Below are positions 32,753 through 42,219 of a stretch of 64,000 bases of DNA, one piece after another. The notes beneath the pieces are model-generated. The model was not told the DNA's origin and searched no databases. It saw only the letters and a program-made list of their open reading frames with translations. Position 1 is the stretch's first letter. Every line of letters begins with the position of its first letter. Source of the DNA: Pyrobaculum oguniense TE7 (GTDB taxonomy: Archaea; Thermoproteota; Thermoprotei; Thermoproteales; Thermoproteaceae); assembly GCA_000247545.1 (NCBI GenBank), contig CP003316.1:185233-249232 (forward strand), read 5' to 3'. A program made the translations under genes and the position numbers.

Positions 32753-33976
32753 ATGGTAAGAATTGCCATCATCCCTGTAGGGGGAGAGGCGGTTAGGCTC
32801 AGACCCCTCACAGCGGAGACCTCGAAGGCTATGGTCCGCTTCCTTAATCGGCCTTTGATAGAGCTTTCAATTTTGCACCTAGCCCGCCAGGGGGTTGATG
32901 AGTTCTACTTCGGCGTGAAGGGGTATTACAACTACCGTGACATATACGATTACTTCCGCGAGGGGAGGTGGTTTGCGGAGAAATATGGCGTTGGTATAAG
33001 GGTCAGATATATGCCGAGAGTAGAAACGCGTGGGAATGCGGAGGCTGTTTATGCCACCCTTATGTATTATGATATTAGGGAACCCGTCTTGGTTATTCAG
33101 GGCGACAACGTTTTCCAGCTTGATGTGAAAGATATGTACGAGTTCCATAGATCAAAGAAGGCATTTATAACAATCGCGCTTAAGGAGGAGACAGGCGATC
33201 TTAGCGAATTCGGCGTGGCGGCGATTGGTGAGGATATGCGCATTTTGAAGTTTGTCGAAAAACCAAAAAGAAGAGAAGATGCGCCCAGTAATTTAGTAAA
33301 CACCGGTATATACCTCCTCTCTGGGGACTTCAAAGACTTCTTCAACGGGGAGGTGGGAAGCAAGCTGTACTCCGAGGGGAGGCTGGACTTCGGCGGTGAC
33401 GTCATACCTGCTGTGATAGAGGCCGGCCTGCCTGTGTACGGTTATACAAGTAGGGGCTACTGGTTCGACGTGGGGACGCCTGAGCGCTACCTCAAGGCAG
33501 TCCAGTTCCTTCTTAGACAACTAACGCCGGAGGAGCTAGAGGCGGAGGAGATACTGCCGTCGATATACGCGCAGGGGGTTAGCGAACAGTCGAAGATATT
33601 AAAAGGCAAAATCGCGGAGCGGATTAAAAAAGGCGCGATTAAGGCAGAGGGCCATATCCTACTGGGAAGACACGTCCAACTCGGCGACAACGTCCACATA
33701 CGGGACTCGGTTATAGACAACTACGTAGTAGTAGGTGACAACAGCACGATAGAGGATTCGGTAGTGATGGACCGGTCGCTGATAGGGAGAAATGTGACGA
33801 TAAGACGGTCAATAATCGGGCGCCACGTCTACGTGAAGGACGGGTCTGTTATAGAAGACTCAGTCGTAGCAGACAACGTGGTGGTAGGCGAAGAGGCCTC
33901 TCTGAGAAGGGTAAAGGTGTGGCCTCACAAGACGCTGGAAAAGGGAGTGAGACTTGAGGGCTTTTCTCTGATCTAA
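32753..33976 (+). CDS. sugar-phosphate nucleotidyltransferase with left-handed beta-helix domain
   Basis: The 407-residue protein has an N-terminal NTP transferase domain (VGGEAVRLRPLTAETSKAM, VIQGDNVFQ, FVEKPKRRED, NTGIYLL) and a C-terminal hexapeptide-repeat beta helix (about 290-400: GDNVHIRDSVIDNYVVVGDN and further repeats). The signature loop reads VGGEAVR instead of the usual GGxGxR. It may make UDP-, ADP- or GDP-sugar; its position after glgA suggests the glucosyl donor for glycogen. A TATA box (TTTATATAAAG) lies 19-26 bp before the ATG. Its end overlaps the convergent SPOUT gene by 4 bp. Confidence 0.82.
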   Translation: MVRIAIIPVGGEAVRLRPLTAETSKAMVRFLNRPLIELSILHLARQGVDEFYFGVKGYYNYRDIYDYFREGRWFAEKYGVGIRVRYMPRVETRGNAEAVYATLMYYDIREPVLVIQGDNVFQLDVKDMYEFHRSKKAFITIALKEETGDLSEFGVAAIGEDMRILKFVEKPKRREDAPSNLVNTGIYLLSGDFKDFFNGEVGSKLYSEGRLDFGGDVIPAVIEAGLPVYGYTSRGYWFDVGTPERYLKAVQFLLRQLTPEELEAEEILPSIYAQGVSEQSKILKGKIAERIKKGAIKAEGHILLGRHVQLGDNVHIRDSVIDNYVVVGDNSTIEDSVVMDRSLIGRNVTIRRSIIGRHVYVKDGSVIEDSVVADNVVVGEEASLRRVKVWPHKTLEKGVRLEGFSLI

Positions 33977-34770
33977 AGGCGACACTTCGTTATATAGTTC
34001 AGAATAGAAAGGACTATGATGACGGCCTCCTCAGTCCTTATAGTTTCTGTGCCTTGTCCCGGCGCAAAATTAATTAGATCGCCGGGGAGCTCAAGTCCAG
34101 ACTCTTTAAAAATTTCGTCTACCCCCCTGCGTGGGCCTCCGAAAACCACGAGCGTGTTTTTACCCAGCTTTGGACTCACCTCGCATATCGGCTTTCCCTC
34201 TTTCCCCGTGAGGATTACAGCGTCGAATCCATCAGTAAGGCTCTGTATTGGTCTAACCTCTACTTTATAGCCCCAGTACGCCGGCGGCGGGCCCTTATAA
34301 ATGGCCGCCCGGTAGGTGTCAGGCCTCGACGTTGGCGCCTCTATCCTTACCAATAAGCGCGCCCCCACTGGATACGGTTTTGGGATCTTGGCATACTTGC
34401 CACCGCCTATGTACACTATTGAGTAGTACCCGTCCCAGCGCTCAACCACGCCCTCACGTACTTCGCCAATTCGCGGCTCTTTGGGCACAACGTGGCTGGG
34501 TATCTTTAGCGGGGGGAGAAGCCCGGCGAGGCGTAGCCTCTTGTCTATTTTATACACCTTTTTCCTGAGATAGGGAGGAGTAACCAAATACTCAAGAACA
34601 GTCTTGGCGAGGTCTATGTCTTCCCTCAGCGGGGCACCGTAGTAGTAGATAATGACTGTGCTTACCTTGAAAACAGAAGCCGCCCTGGCTAGGTATCCCA
34701 ATTTGCGGATCTTGCTAGGCTCGTCAGGCGTTTCAGATAGAAAGTCATGTGGAATTGCGATTGAAAACAC
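33973..34770 (-). CDS. SPOUT-superfamily RNA methyltransferase (COG2106)
   Basis: The 265-residue protein has the split layout of the MTH1/C9orf114 group: a Rossmann-like start (MFSIAIPHDFLSETP), an inserted OB-fold-like domain (about 85-160), and the SAM-binding trefoil knot at the C-terminus (TLVVFGGPRRGVDEIF, NFAPGQGTETIRTEEAV). It probably methylates rRNA. Its GTG follows the TAA of a 46-residue gene with no gap. Confidence 0.8.
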   Translation of the reverse strand: MFSIAIPHDFLSETPDEPSKIRKLGYLARAASVFKVSTVIIYYYGAPLREDIDLAKTVLEYLVTPPYLRKKVYKIDKRLRLAGLLPPLKIPSHVVPKEPRIGEVREGVVERWDGYYSIVYIGGGKYAKIPKPYPVGARLLVRIEAPTSRPDTYRAAIYKGPPPAYWGYKVEVRPIQSLTDGFDAVILTGKEGKPICEVSPKLGKNTLVVFGGPRRGVDEIFKESGLELPGDLINFAPGQGTETIRTEEAVIIVLSILNYITKCRL

Positions 34771-34911
34771 TTACTTGGACTTTTTCTGGGCTGTCTTCTC
34801 TTCTTTTTTCTTCTTTTCTTTCTCCTTTTTCTCTTCTTCAGTCTCTATTCCCAGTTTTTTGGCTTCTTCTTCGCTTGTCATGAAAAGAGACGTCCTTTGT
34901 CGTCCGCCCAT
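34771..34911 (-). CDS. highly charged 46-residue small protein
   Basis: From ATG 34911 the product is MGGRQRTSLF followed by MTSEEEAKKLGIE and a Lys/Glu-rich tail. ATG 34881 is an alternative start (36 residues). A TATA-like TTTAATAAC at about 34932-34940 lies 25 bp before 34911, favouring the longer form. The TAA directly abuts the GTG of the SPOUT gene. The function is unknown. Confidence 0.55.
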   Translation of the reverse strand: MGGRQRTSLFMTSEEEAKKLGIETEEEKKEKEKKKKEEKTAQKKSK

Positions 34912-34947
34912 GGATATGCCTAATTACCCGGGTTATTAAACTTGTCG

Positions 34948-36345
34948 CTATCGCCCTATCACTTGTTTTAGGCCTGGGTACATCTCCATTATCTGTTCAC
35001 GCATAACTAGGGCATAGTACTGTAGGCCTATTTCGACGAGTAGGATTAGGCCTGCGCCGGTTCCCCATACGCCGAGGATGTTGCCAAGCGCTGCGAAAGA
35101 GCCGGCGATAAAGCCGCTTATTATAGTCAAGGCGTTTATTGGTCGCTCCAGAATCTTTGCGAAGATTTTTTCACTCTGCCTAAAACCTGGTATGTGTAGT
35201 TGCGACCGGGCAAATTGTTTTGCCTGATCCTCCGCGCTTAGGCCAGCGAGTTGGACCCACACCCATGCAAAGGCTATTGCCAGCGCTACGTAGATCAAGT
35301 AGTGTAGTACCAGAGCTGGTATGTCGTGGAAGAATCTGTGTGGGAGGAATATTACGTGGATTATTGTATTTACCACGGGGTTGCCCGTCCCGGGCTCCGG
35401 GTTGTAAAAGGGTAACAGAAGCTGGCCTACTAGTAATAGAGAGTACGTGGTGAAGATTATTGGCAGGACGCTGACGTATACGAAGCGGAGGGGAATTGTG
35501 AATTTGATACCTCTGTACTGCCCTGCGGTTACTGGTATATTGACTTTCATCATTTCCAGATATAATAGGACGTACAGGAAGAGAATTGTAGATATTAACC
35601 CAACAAAGTCAGGAAGGTAAGTTAAGGAGGTCTGACCCTTTAGCACAACACCCCGGTTGATTAATCCTATCAACTGTGTAGCATCGCCTCTTGTGATGAA
35701 ATCGTATATGGCGGCGGCTAGGGCAGGTATTAGGCCGACTACGTGGGGCTGATCTTGGTCATCTACAGCCACGTCCCACGAGAAGAGGCTAAGAAACAGC
35801 TGTCTCGTCACGCCGAGGAATATTATTAGGCTGATGGCGCTCCCGATCCCCCAGCCTTTGGACATCAAGTCGTCAAGCAATATTATTATTACCGTGGCCA
35901 GCAGGAGCTGGGCGATGATAAGTGCCCCGCCTACTGGGGTTACTGGGCCGAATTGCCCGCCGAGCACGTAAGCTATGGCTTCTATTGTTGCTATTCCTAA
36001 CGCAGTCCATTTAAGAAGCAGAGTAAATTTCAGACGGTCTTCCCTCTTGTTGAGGTCTAGGTTTAAGATTCCCGAGAATGCAAACACCTCGAGTAAGATG
36101 CCTGCTATCACTATGGGTCCTATGCCGAGGTGTGCCAAGGTGCCGTAGGCTGTTCCGAAGATGATGGAGAGGAGTTGTTGACCTGGTTGCGTAGCTTGCT
36201 GTTGGCCATGCTGGATTCCGTACAACGGTGTTATAGTCATCAAGATGTACACCGTAGCCACTACAGCTGTCCAGAAAAGCCTCTTGGAGAGTGGCAGTCG
36301 CCGCGTTGGCCGCGTGACTGTTGGAATGAAAGTTAAAAAGTCCAT
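34948..36345 (-). CDS. secY: preprotein translocase subunit SecY (Sec61 alpha)
   Basis: The roughly 465-residue protein has about ten membrane helices and SecY landmarks: an N-terminal amphipathic segment with TRRLPLSKRLFWT, LHLGIGPIVIAGILLEVF-like helix 2b region (AHLGIGPIVIAG), KFTIPLRFVYVSVLP in the cytosolic loop and KQFARSQLHIPGFR before the last helices. It forms the membrane channel for protein export. The start lies inside the L15 stop (GTG 36348 or ATG 36345), so translation is coupled to L15. Confidence 0.95.
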   Translation of the reverse strand: MDFLTFIPTVTRPTRRLPLSKRLFWTAVVATVYILMTITPLYGIQHGQQQATQPGQQLLSIIFGTAYGTLAHLGIGPIVIAGILLEVFAFSGILNLDLNKREDRLKFTLLLKWTALGIATIEAIAYVLGGQFGPVTPVGGALIIAQLLLATVIIILLDDLMSKGWGIGSAISLIIFLGVTRQLFLSLFSWDVAVDDQDQPHVVGLIPALAAAIYDFITRGDATQLIGLINRGVVLKGQTSLTYLPDFVGLISTILFLYVLLYLEMMKVNIPVTAGQYRGIKFTIPLRFVYVSVLPIIFTTYSLLLVGQLLLPFYNPEPGTGNPVVNTIIHVIFLPHRFFHDIPALVLHYLIYVALAIAFAWVWVQLAGLSAEDQAKQFARSQLHIPGFRQSEKIFAKILERPINALTIISGFIAGSFAALGNILGVWGTGAGLILLVEIGLQYYALVMREQIMEMYPGLKQVIGR

Positions 36346-36812
36346 CACCTATGTATTGCTACTAATCTAACCTCTCCGCCCGCTCTTTGGATCTTCTCCA
36401 CAGCTGTCCTGCTGGCTACTGGTGTGTAGACAATGACAGGTACATCTATGGAGCCTCCCCCAAGTAGCTTGTTGTACCCCAGCTCCAGGAGGTTGACAAC
36501 GTATTTTCCGCCCTCTTCTCTTATCTTTCCCTCCGATTTCAGTTCTCTCACGACTTCTGCCAAGGTGCCGACGTTGATAGGTCTCCACTCTACTGTAATA
36601 GTTGGCGGTTGCTTAAAGCCGTGTTTGCCGTAGAAAGGCCAGCCTGTGCCGCTCTCGCCGTATTTCATGACTAGCGACCACTTGTGTTTATGGAACCCCA
36701 CCATTCCCTTGCCGCCGGAGCCTCCGCTCTTCCTGTGTTGCCCCACTCTCCCCCAGCCGTGGGTTCTGCTACCACGTCTATACTTCACAGCTCGCTTAAA
36801 ACGGCGCACCAT
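36345..36812 (-). CDS. rpl15: 50S ribosomal protein L15 (uL15)
   Basis: The 155-residue basic protein has the archaeal L15/L27a pattern: [34 protein letters not shown] and the C-terminal [12 protein letters not shown]. It precedes secY with overlapping codons, the gene order seen at the end of archaeal spc-type operons. Confidence 0.95.
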   Translation of the reverse strand: MVRRFKRAVKYRRGSRTHGWGRVGQHRKSGGSGGKGMVGFHKHKWSLVMKYGESGTGWPFYGKHGFKQPPTITVEWRPINVGTLAEVVRELKSEGKIREEGGKYVVNLLELGYNKLLGGGSIDVPVIVYTPVASRTAVEKIQRAGGEVRLVAIHR

Positions 36813-36847
36813 ACAACCCCTCGCTCTTGGCCGTTTTTAAAATTTTT

Positions 36848-37744
36848 CTATCTAGGATATCCGAACTTTTTCAAGCTTTCTGGGGTTTTATAAGCGAGGG
36901 CGGCGGCGCCTATCGCCACCTCGTCGTCTCCAAAAGATGCCTGGAGAATTTGGGGAGGCCGCACGCCTAAGTATTTCACCAAGCGCGGGGAAAGCTTGGG
37001 AATTATGATATCCCAGTTGTTCAAGGCTACTGATCCCCCCACTATTAACAGCTCGGGGTCGTAGGCCGCCACCACTGTGGCTATGCCCGCGGCCAAGGCG
37101 TCAAGCCAGAGGTTGACAAACTCCACCGCCTTTGAATCCCCAGCTCTATATCTACGGAACACCTCGGCGGCATCTGCCATCGCCTCGCCGGAGACTTCGC
37201 GGAACCACTTGGGCACATTCGCCCCGCCGATATATGCCTCAAAGTGGCCAAAGCCGCCGCATCCGCACTGGCGACCCGCACGGAAATCTATCACGGCGTG
37301 TCCCAGTTCGTGAGCGTTGCCGTCTTTGCCCAGCAGTAGAGCGCCGTTAACCACCGCGCCAACCCCAACGCCAGTGGACAGAGTTAAGTACACCATGTTG
37401 TCGACGCCGTGTTTAAAGACGTATTCTCCCCACACTGCTGCGACGCAGTCGTTTGCAACAACTACTGGTTTGCCCAGTTTTTTCAACGGCTCGACTAGTG
37501 GGAACTGCCTAGCTGGAGAATTAGGCGAGTTAGTAACCCACCCGCTCCTCAAGTCCATGGGCCCGATGGATCCCACGCCTATACTGTCAAACTTCCACCC
37601 CGCTACTGCCTCGGCGACGTCGGCAAGGGGGTTTTTACTGGTTCTAATTTTCAACCTGTTAATCACATTTGCATGACCATCCACCAATACGGCTCTCGTC
37701 CACGTCGCTCCCACATCAACGCCTAGATACAGAGGCATTGACAT
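36848..37744 (-). CDS. ROK-family sugar kinase (glucokinase-like)
   Basis: From ATG 37744 the protein has 298 residues. Phosphate-binding LGVDVGATWTRAVLVDG, catalytic NDCVAAVWGEY, LTLSTGVGVGAVVNG and a zinc-site region GHAVIDF...CGCGGFGHFEA are visible. The usual third cysteine after CxCG is replaced by histidine (GH instead of GC), which may still bind zinc. It probably phosphorylates glucose from glucan breakdown. The open frame extends to 37861, but it would then overlap the divergent gdhA start; ATG 37738 fits a TATA box at about 37762 slightly better still. Confidence 0.85.
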   Translation of the reverse strand: MSMPLYLGVDVGATWTRAVLVDGHANVINRLKIRTSKNPLADVAEAVAGWKFDSIGVGSIGPMDLRSGWVTNSPNSPARQFPLVEPLKKLGKPVVVANDCVAAVWGEYVFKHGVDNMVYLTLSTGVGVGAVVNGALLLGKDGNAHELGHAVIDFRAGRQCGCGGFGHFEAYIGGANVPKWFREVSGEAMADAAEVFRRYRAGDSKAVEFVNLWLDALAAGIATVVAAYDPELLIVGGSVALNNWDIIIPKLSPRLVKYLGVRPPQILQASFGDDEVAIGAAALAYKTPESLKKFGYPR

Positions 37745-37839
37745 CCAACAGTGCGTAGATATATCTCTTCTGTTGATATATAGTCCTACATTGGTCTTAT
37801 GTAAACTAATGTTTTTAAATACAGAAAAAATCCACCTAT

Positions 37840-39126
37840 ATGGCTTATACAAGCGGAGCATATATTACAAGCGCATTTCTCGAAAATACCCTATACACCA
37901 TTAAACGTGGTATTGAGCTCGCCGGACTACCCGTTGAGTTCTACGAAGCCCTTGCAAGACCAAAACGCATACTAATCGTAAGCATACCGGTAAGGCTAGA
38001 CAACGGGAAAATACAATACTTCGAGGGTTATCGTGTTCAGCATTGTGATGCTTTGGGGCCTTTTAAGGGTGGTATCCGTTTTCATCCGGAGGTTACTCTT
38101 GCTGATGATATTGCTCTTGCCATGTTGATGACGCTTAAGAATAGCCTCGCCGGCCTCCCATACGGCGGCGCTAAAGGCGCCGTCCGCGTCGACCCAAAAA
38201 AACTATCGGCAAGGGAGCTTGAAGAGCTTTCCAGAGGCTACGCCAGGGCCATTGCGCCTTTAATAGGCGACGTCGTGGACATACCAGCCCCAGACGTAGG
38301 CACCAACGCCCAGATAATGGCGTGGATGACAGACGAATACTCCAAAATAAAAGGCCACAACACCCCCGGCGTATTCACCTCCAAACCACCAGAACTCTGG
38401 GGAAACCCAGTAAGAGAATACGCCACCGGCCTCGGAGTAGCAGTAACCACAAGAGAAATGGCCAAAAGACTCTGGGGCGGAATAGAGGGGAAAACCGTGG
38501 CAGTGCAGGGCATGGGTAATGTTGGTAGGTGGACAGCGTACTGGATTGGGAAGCTGGGAGGCCGGGTAGTTGCGGTTAGTGATATAAATGGCGTGGCGTA
38601 CAAGAAGGATGGGCTTGATACTAGCCTAATAGCCGAGAATAGGTCTCTGAGCGGCCCCTCTCTAGTTGAGATGTTTGTATCAAAAAATGGCGCAGAGCAC
38701 ATTAAAAACCCAGATGCAATATTCAGTATAGACGTTGATGTTCTTATTCCTGCTGCTATTGAGAATGTGATTCGGGGGGATAACGTCGGTTTGGTTAAGG
38801 CTAGGCTGGTGGTGGAGGGTGCTAATGGGCCTACTACTCCGGAGGCTGAGAGGGAGCTTTACAAGAGGGGTGTGGTGGTGGTGCCCGACATCTTGGCCAA
38901 CGCCGGCGGCGTCGTCATGTCGTATCTAGAATGGGTGGAAAACCTCCAGTGGTATTTCTGGGACGAGGAGGAGACTAGAAAAAGACTAGAAGCCATAATG
39001 GTAAACAACGTGGCGAAGGTATACAACCGGTGGCAAAAAGAAAAAGAATGGACCATGAGAGACGCCGCCATAGTCACAGCCCTAGAAAGAATATACAAAG
39101 CAATGAAAACACGAGGATGGATCTAA
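37840..39126 (+). CDS. gdhA: glutamate dehydrogenase
   Basis: The 428-residue enzyme has the GDH signature [17 protein letters not shown] with the catalytic lysine, [27 protein letters not shown] and the dinucleotide motif [13 protein letters not shown]. It interconverts glutamate with 2-oxoglutarate and ammonia; cofactor choice cannot be read safely. A TATA box (TTTTTAAATA, centre about 37815) lies 25 bp before the ATG. Codon style changes abruptly along the gene (see findings). Confidence 0.95.
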   Translation: MAYTSGAYITSAFLENTLYTIKRGIELAGLPVEFYEALARPKRILIVSIPVRLDNGKIQYFEGYRVQHCDALGPFKGGIRFHPEVTLADDIALAMLMTLKNSLAGLPYGGAKGAVRVDPKKLSARELEELSRGYARAIAPLIGDVVDIPAPDVGTNAQIMAWMTDEYSKIKGHNTPGVFTSKPPELWGNPVREYATGLGVAVTTREMAKRLWGGIEGKTVAVQGMGNVGRWTAYWIGKLGGRVVAVSDINGVAYKKDGLDTSLIAENRSLSGPSLVEMFVSKNGAEHIKNPDAIFSIDVDVLIPAAIENVIRGDNVGLVKARLVVEGANGPTTPEAERELYKRGVVVVPDILANAGGVVMSYLEWVENLQWYFWDEEETRKRLEAIMVNNVAKVYNRWQKEKEWTMRDAAIVTALERIYKAMKTRGWI

Positions 39127-39188
39127 TTTGAGCCAAGTGGTAAATTGTTTCAGAGTTGCGAAGGCGCCTGTGTTAGAATTGCCGAGTA

Positions 39189-39206
39189 ACTGTCTTTCAG
39201 GACAGT
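39189..39206. terminator. short perfect hairpin after gdhA
   Basis: ACTGTC-TTTCAG-GACAGT forms a 6-bp stem 62 bp downstream of the gdhA stop and is followed by a T-rich stretch (TTGTGTTTTCTG). It may help end or stabilise the gdhA transcript. Confidence 0.35.
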
Positions 39207-39256
39207 TGTGTTTTCTGTGAGGTAAAGCTTTATTAGAGAGAATGGCCGTAAGTAGT

Positions 39257-40411
39257 GTGTATCGTAGATTTGCGCAGAGGAGAGTCCTCACTCCTGGGCC
39301 TACGGAGTTGCCGCCGTGGGTTAGGGCCGCTTTGACGAGGGAGACAACTAACCCCGATTTAGATCCTGGGTTTTTGCGGGAGTATGAGGAGGTGGTAGAA
39401 ATGTTGAGGGCACTTGTCGGCGCTTGGCAGTCTCGGGTGTATGTGTGGGCTGGGGAGGCGATGCTAGGTCTTGAGGCCGCTGTTGCGAACGCTGTGAGGC
39501 CTGGATCTAAGGTCTTGGTTATAGACAACGGTGTGTACGGCGCTGGATTTGCCGACTTGGTGAAGATGTACGGCGGGGAGCCGGTGTTGCTTGGTCTCGA
39601 CTGGAGAAGTGCCGCCGACCCGGTGGCGGTGGATAGAGTGCTTGAGAAGGAGAGAGATGTGGAGGTAGTTACGCTGGTCCACTGCGATACGCCGACAGCC
39701 GTGTATAACGGCCTGGAGGAGATTGCCAAGGTTGTGTCGGCCCACGGCGCATTTCTAATAGTGGACGCAGTCTCCTCGGTGGGCGCTGATATAATTGACG
39801 TAGATAGGTGGGGGATAGGCGTGTTAATCGGCGGCTCGCAGAAAGCTCTAAACGCGCCGCCCGGCCTCACTATAATGGCCGTGAGCAAAAGGGCGCTTGA
39901 GAGAGAGGTTGAGGCAGGGCGTAAGTCGTACTATATGAGCTACCGGGTGTGGGAAGAGTGGTTGGAGAAGGGAGGCTTTCCCTACACGATGCCAGATCTG
40001 TTGATATACGCGTTGAAGGAGAGCTTAAAGAAAATACAGGAAGAGGGCTTACACTCCGTCATCGCTAGGCACAGAGCCGCTAGGGCCGCGGCAAGGAGGG
40101 GTGTGGAGGCCCTAGGGCTAGAGCCTTTCGTTAGGCGTGAGGAGTGGAACTGCCCAACAACCACAGCCTTCAAGACCCCGATCCCGGTGCCGGAGCTGAG
40201 GAGGCATATTTGGGAAAAGTATGGCGTAATGTTAGCAGGGAGTTGGGGCCCGGCGGAGAGGGAGGTTATGAGAATTGGACACATGGGGGTACAAGCCTCG
40301 GCTGATCACTTGGCGGTAGCGATATCAGTACTGGGAGCCGCATTGCGGGATTATGGATTCAACGTACCAGTGGGAAAGGCCGTAGAGGAGGTACTGGAGG
40401 CGTTTAGGTAG
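39257..40411 (+). CDS. class V aminotransferase (alanine-glyoxylate / serine-pyruvate type)
   Basis: The protein has about 384 residues: LTPGPTELPPWVR at the start, VDAVSSVGADIIDVDRWG with the aspartate over the PLP ring, and GGSQKALNAPPGL with the Schiff-base lysine (codon 39842-39844). The C-terminal WNCPTTTAFK and MRIGHMG blocks fit the family. It probably moves an amino group between serine or alanine and glyoxylate or pyruvate. ATG 39242 is in frame, but a TATA box (GCTTTATTA, centre about 39231) points to GTG 39257. Confidence 0.85.
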   Translation: MYRRFAQRRVLTPGPTELPPWVRAALTRETTNPDLDPGFLREYEEVVEMLRALVGAWQSRVYVWAGEAMLGLEAAVANAVRPGSKVLVIDNGVYGAGFADLVKMYGGEPVLLGLDWRSAADPVAVDRVLEKERDVEVVTLVHCDTPTAVYNGLEEIAKVVSAHGAFLIVDAVSSVGADIIDVDRWGIGVLIGGSQKALNAPPGLTIMAVSKRALEREVEAGRKSYYMSYRVWEEWLEKGGFPYTMPDLLIYALKESLKKIQEEGLHSVIARHRAARAAARRGVEALGLEPFVRREEWNCPTTTAFKTPIPVPELRRHIWEKYGVMLAGSWGPAEREVMRIGHMGVQASADHLAVAISVLGAALRDYGFNVPVGKAVEEVLEAFR

Positions 40412-40755
40412 TGGAGAGACTCGGCGGCATTCACCTCCAGTGGTACCAACGCCACCTGGAACACCTTGCCTTAACTTATGAGAATATGGAAAAAGGAGAT
40501 TTGCGTGATACATGCTACCACGCATACCAAGCCGTCTCTGCCCTACTTAGCGGGTTACTTGGCCTCGACCCCCAGCATCCCGGCGCAATATTCAAGACCT
40601 TAACGTCCATGGCCCGGATGGTAGCTGAGGAGTTGCCTCCAGACGTGGCTAATTGTGCAGAATTACTAGAAAAGAACTACTTCCACGGCAACGAGATGTG
40701 TCTGGGTTGCGCAGAGTTGCTCATTGACTACTTCCATAGATATCTAACGGTGTAA
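40411..40755 (+). CDS. HEPN-like small helical protein
   Basis: The 114-residue, all-helical protein (MERLGGIHLQWYQRHLEHLA) has a DTCYHAYQAVSALLSGLLG helix resembling HEPN domains. Its GTG overlaps the last base of the aminotransferase stop, so the two are coupled. The classical Rx4-6H motif of HEPN RNases is not clear, so a nuclease role is unproven. A cysteine-rich tail (NCAELL...MCLGCAELL) is notable. Confidence 0.5.
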   Translation: MERLGGIHLQWYQRHLEHLALTYENMEKGDLRDTCYHAYQAVSALLSGLLGLDPQHPGAIFKTLTSMARMVAEELPPDVANCAELLEKNYFHGNEMCLGCAELLIDYFHRYLTV

Positions 40756-41086
40756 AAGTTAAGCGGAGCTACTTCGTACTTTTTCGTAAAAATGAAGATA
40801 GATCTTTCATACGTCTGTTGATTTGGCTTATGCACTTCACTTTAGCTTATCTATCTATACTATAAAATAGTATTGCATATATAAAGTCCATGAAGATGGA
40901 GTATGTGCACGATGAATGAACGTATATTCGGAGCATTCCGTCCAAGGGGCAGTCGCGGTGAGACTTATAAGATAAACCTAAAGAGGTAATGATATTAAGG
41001 GTGCCACGTCTTGAGATTAGTGGGTGTCTTTATGCGCATTAGCGTCACAACAGCAGACGGGTCTGGTGGGGCTGGTGGGGCTGTGG
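40756..41086. other. 331-bp intergenic region
   Basis: The stretch is AT-rich at first (TATAAAATAGT near 40860) and then mixed. Only tiny frames occur (for example 19 codons from about 40915 and 21 codons from 41033), with no good C/D box pattern. A GGGGCTGG/GGGGCTGT repeat lies near 41070-41085. I see no gene. Confidence 0.4.
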
Positions 41087-41365
41087 CTAGTTTTTAAAAA
41101 CTTGTAGCACGTGCTGTATTTGGTCCTCTAGGTACCACTCTAGTACGTAGTCTAGTTTACTAGCTATGTATAGCGCTTTTCTATATGCCCGGTCCCAAGT
41201 GGAGTGTCTAGTTACCAGTACCCACCCATCTTCGAAGAGCTTTGTCTTTGTTACTAGTACTCTCCCCTCTTTGGGGTTGAGATAGACCCGGTACATGTAC
41301 GTATACGTACACGGGTATAAAAAGCCACGGTAATACGGCTTACAATTATCCCATAAGTACTTCAA
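41087..41365 (-). CDS. small hypothetical protein
   Basis: A TTG start at 41365 gives 92 residues with protein-like content (VYLNPKEGRVLVTKTKLFED, then a helical YRKALYIASKLDYVLEWYL). It starts 5 bp after the mobA stop and is probably co-transcribed. The TTG start and lack of a known family lower confidence; ATG near residue 24 is an alternative. Confidence 0.5.
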   Translation of the reverse strand: MKYLWDNCKPYYRGFLYPCTYTYMYRVYLNPKEGRVLVTKTKLFEDGWVLVTRHSTWDRAYRKALYIASKLDYVLEWYLEDQIQHVLQVFKN

Positions 41366-41370
41366 AATTT

Positions 41371-42174
41371 TCAGTTTCCCCTCATCGTTCTCTTATTTAC
41401 CTCAACTGCTCCGTATATGGCCTCTGCCAAGACTGCGTAGCCTTTGCCGACGTGGGAGAGGTCCTTCGCCACGTGAGCCGCCATGGAGAGTAGACCCACC
41501 TCTACGTAGTGCAAGAATTCCCCCCGAAGCGCCTCCACATCTCCATTGCGAAGCCACTTGATAAGTGGAGGAACATCCCACGATATTAGGTAGTCCTCGA
41601 CGAAGACCTCCCCAGTGGCCTCTGTTTCAGTTTCTAAATCCCGAGGCGTGTTTATGTTGTGCACCCACTTTGGGATGATTCCGTGCTTAACCACCGATAG
41701 GAATTTGGTCGCAACTATTCTGAACAAGTCGTCTACTCTCCTCCGTTTATGTTGAGCTAGTAGGTCAAGAGCTACACTAACATTCTGCGGCCTTGCCTTG
41801 AAAATCGTAGACTCGACTCGTCCATTGGGAAACACCCAAACGGCAAGAGGAGCATCGGCGCTGATTAATTTTTCAAATACGGTGGGTTTAATAAAAGGCG
41901 TGTCGCAGGGGGCGAATACCAGCTCCTCCTCAAAGCGTCGCGTAGCTGTGTCCACCGCCGCCAGTGGACCGGAGAAGCGATCGCTGTCTTCGATAACTTC
42001 CTCACCCTGGTAGAAGGCGGCGTTTCTGCCAGCTGCAATCACAATTTTTGCCCCTAACTCATTTCCCGCCTCGATGACGTAGTCGATAAGGCGTTTGCCG
42101 CGGTACTCGTATGTGCACTTATCTCTCCCAAATCTCCTAGATGCGCCACCCGCTAAGATCACGAGTACAACCAC
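41371..42174 (-). CDS. mobA: molybdopterin-guanylyltransferase-like protein (MobA) with C-terminal extension
   Basis: The 267-residue protein starts with the nucleotide-binding motif ILAGGASRRFGRDKC and has EDSDRFSGPLAAVDTA and FAPCDTPFI (metal aspartate), typical of MobA. It would attach GMP to the pterin cofactor used by molybdenum or tungsten enzymes. About 80 extra helical residues follow the catalytic domain (after about 185), unlike the roughly 200-residue bacterial MobA. The start is GTG 42174, 25 bp after a minus-strand TATA box (GTATTTAATAAC). Confidence 0.75.
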   Translation of the reverse strand: MVVLVILAGGASRRFGRDKCTYEYRGKRLIDYVIEAGNELGAKIVIAAGRNAAFYQGEEVIEDSDRFSGPLAAVDTATRRFEEELVFAPCDTPFIKPTVFEKLISADAPLAVWVFPNGRVESTIFKARPQNVSVALDLLAQHKRRRVDDLFRIVATKFLSVVKHGIIPKWVHNINTPRDLETETEATGEVFVEDYLISWDVPPLIKWLRNGDVEALRGEFLHYVEVGLLSMAAHVAKDLSHVGKGYAVLAEAIYGAVEVNKRTMRGN

Positions 42175-42219
42175 ATAGAAGCTGAAAACTGTTATTAAAT
42201 ACGAAAACTATCAATAATT

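Noticed and set aside
41033..41098. 21-codon frame with a Gly/Ala repeat
   Set aside because: It is very short, without promoter, and overlaps the stop of the convergent small gene.
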